From Clostridia bacterium (GTDB lineage Bacteria; Bacillota_A; Clostridia; Christensenellales; Aristaeellaceae): a stretch of 19,587 nt of DNA. This document shows, piece by piece, positions 19,117 through 19,587 of the stretch. The stretch covers positions 1 to 19,587 of the forward strand of contig JAFWQM010000150.1 in assembly GCA_017509065.1 (NCBI GenBank), in the 5' to 3' direction. The first letter of the stretch is position 1. Each line of letters opens with the position of its first letter. Under the pieces are notes generated by a model. That model saw nothing but the letters and a program-made list of their open reading frames with translations, made no database searches and had not been told where the DNA came from. Position numbers and translations under genes: made by a program.

Positions 19117-19587
19117 GCAACACGCGCCCCAGCTTTGAAAAGAAGGAATTGGCCATTTCCAGCAGCCCCTATATCTATCTGCCGATAGACATTCCCGCCT
19201 ACACCGTGGAGCTCACCCACCGGGACCCCGTCGACGGGACGCTGCTCCAGCGCGCACTGAACCGGACGATCCAGCGCATGCCCTATCTTTCCGATACGCT
19301 TGTCATCGACCACGGCGCCGTGTATTACGCAAACAATCCGCTGCCCATGGAGGCCGCCCATGTGGCGGGCATACGCCACGTCGGGGGCAGCGAGACCAAC
19401 TATCACATGCTGGATCTCACCTATGACGGCAAAGTGACCTGGTTCACCATGTACCACGGCTTCTGCGACGGGCAGGGCATCTACACCTTCCTGGAATCGG
19501 TGCTGTATCACTATTACTGCATGAAGGATGGCGTGGAATACGACCCCAATGGTATCCGCTGCGACAGCACCGAGGCCACGGAGGCCG
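19113..19587 (+). CDS. Condensation/acyltransferase-family protein, partial
   Basis: The first 158 residues of a gene cut by the window end. The motif MYHGFCDGQG places H115 and D119-G120 in the HxxxDG signature of condensation-domain and alcohol acetyltransferase/PapA-type acyltransferases. The preceding segment (LLQRALNRTIQRMPYLSDTL) matches the helix found before that motif in these families. The first His of the classical HH pair is Tyr here. The start overlaps the ligase-GHKL stop by 4 nt with AAGGAGG about 10 nt upstream. It would transfer an activated acyl or aminoacyl group to an amine or alcohol. NRPS condensation domain and stand-alone acyltransferase cannot be told apart from this fragment. 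Confidence 0.72.
   Translation, partial: MSNTRPSFEKKELAISSSPYIYLPIDIPAYTVELTHRDPVDGTLLQRALNRTIQRMPYLSDTLVIDHGAVYYANNPLPMEAAHVAGIRHVGGSETNYHMLDLTYDGKVTWFTMYHGFCDGQGIYTFLESVLYHYYCMKDGVEYDPNGIRCDSTEATEA

Overview
The window looks like a chromosomal segment of an anaerobic, plant-polysaccharide-using Bacillota (Clostridia, gut or rumen type). The reasons are the moderately high GC coding sequence, AGGAGG-type ribosome binding sites, sigma-A promoters (TTGxxx-17-TATAAT type), a domain-permuted GH3 glycosidase of the kind known from ruminal Firmicutes, BspA-type leucine-rich repeats, and a Tn4451-type TnpX/TnpV recombination module. No genus is assigned.

Layout. (1) 1-366 is an AT-rich intergenic region. 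It holds a leftward promoter for a gene outside the window, a leftward terminator, a perfect 11-bp inverted repeat and the rightward promoter of the first gene. (2) 367-3910 encodes a GH3 glycosidase with permuted domain order and a membrane helix at each end, followed 1 nt later by a four-helix membrane protein. (3) After a strong hairpin, 3998-8606 is a tightly packed four-gene cassette: AMP-forming ligase, 77-aa membrane protein, MBOAT acyltransferase, and a membrane-anchored SGNH protein with BspA repeats. It resembles dltABD or alginate O-acetylation systems and probably activates an acyl group and passes it across the membrane to a surface polymer. No carrier protein gene is visible. (4) Convergent to it, 8622-10409 encodes a secreted SGNH/BspA protein with the domains in the opposite order and Cys in place of the usual nucleophile Ser; it has its own well-formed promoter. 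(5) 10602-13559 is a cytoplasmic GH2 beta-galactosidase.

(6) 13560-17124 is a mobile-element scar. It contains a short coiled-coil ORF, two gene fragments that both lose their N-terminal halves at an inverted repeat (one is clearly a TraG/VirD4 coupling-protein fragment), an intact large serine recombinase (TnpX-like) translationally coupled to tnpV, a 31-aa hydrophobic ORF, a promoter facing right, and a 5'-truncated unrecognised ORF.

(7) 17125-19587 begins another operon. The first gene fuses an acyl/aminoacyl-adenylating enzyme to a C-terminal RsbW-like GHKL ATPase domain. The second, which runs off the window, overlaps it by 4 nt and has a condensation/acyltransferase HxxxDG motif. This pair is the best candidate for an undescribed biosynthetic or regulatory system here.

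The recurring theme is sugar-polymer breakdown (GH3, GH2) next to two adenylate-forming-ligase systems, one tied to membrane O-acyl transfer and one to a condensation-type acyltransferase.
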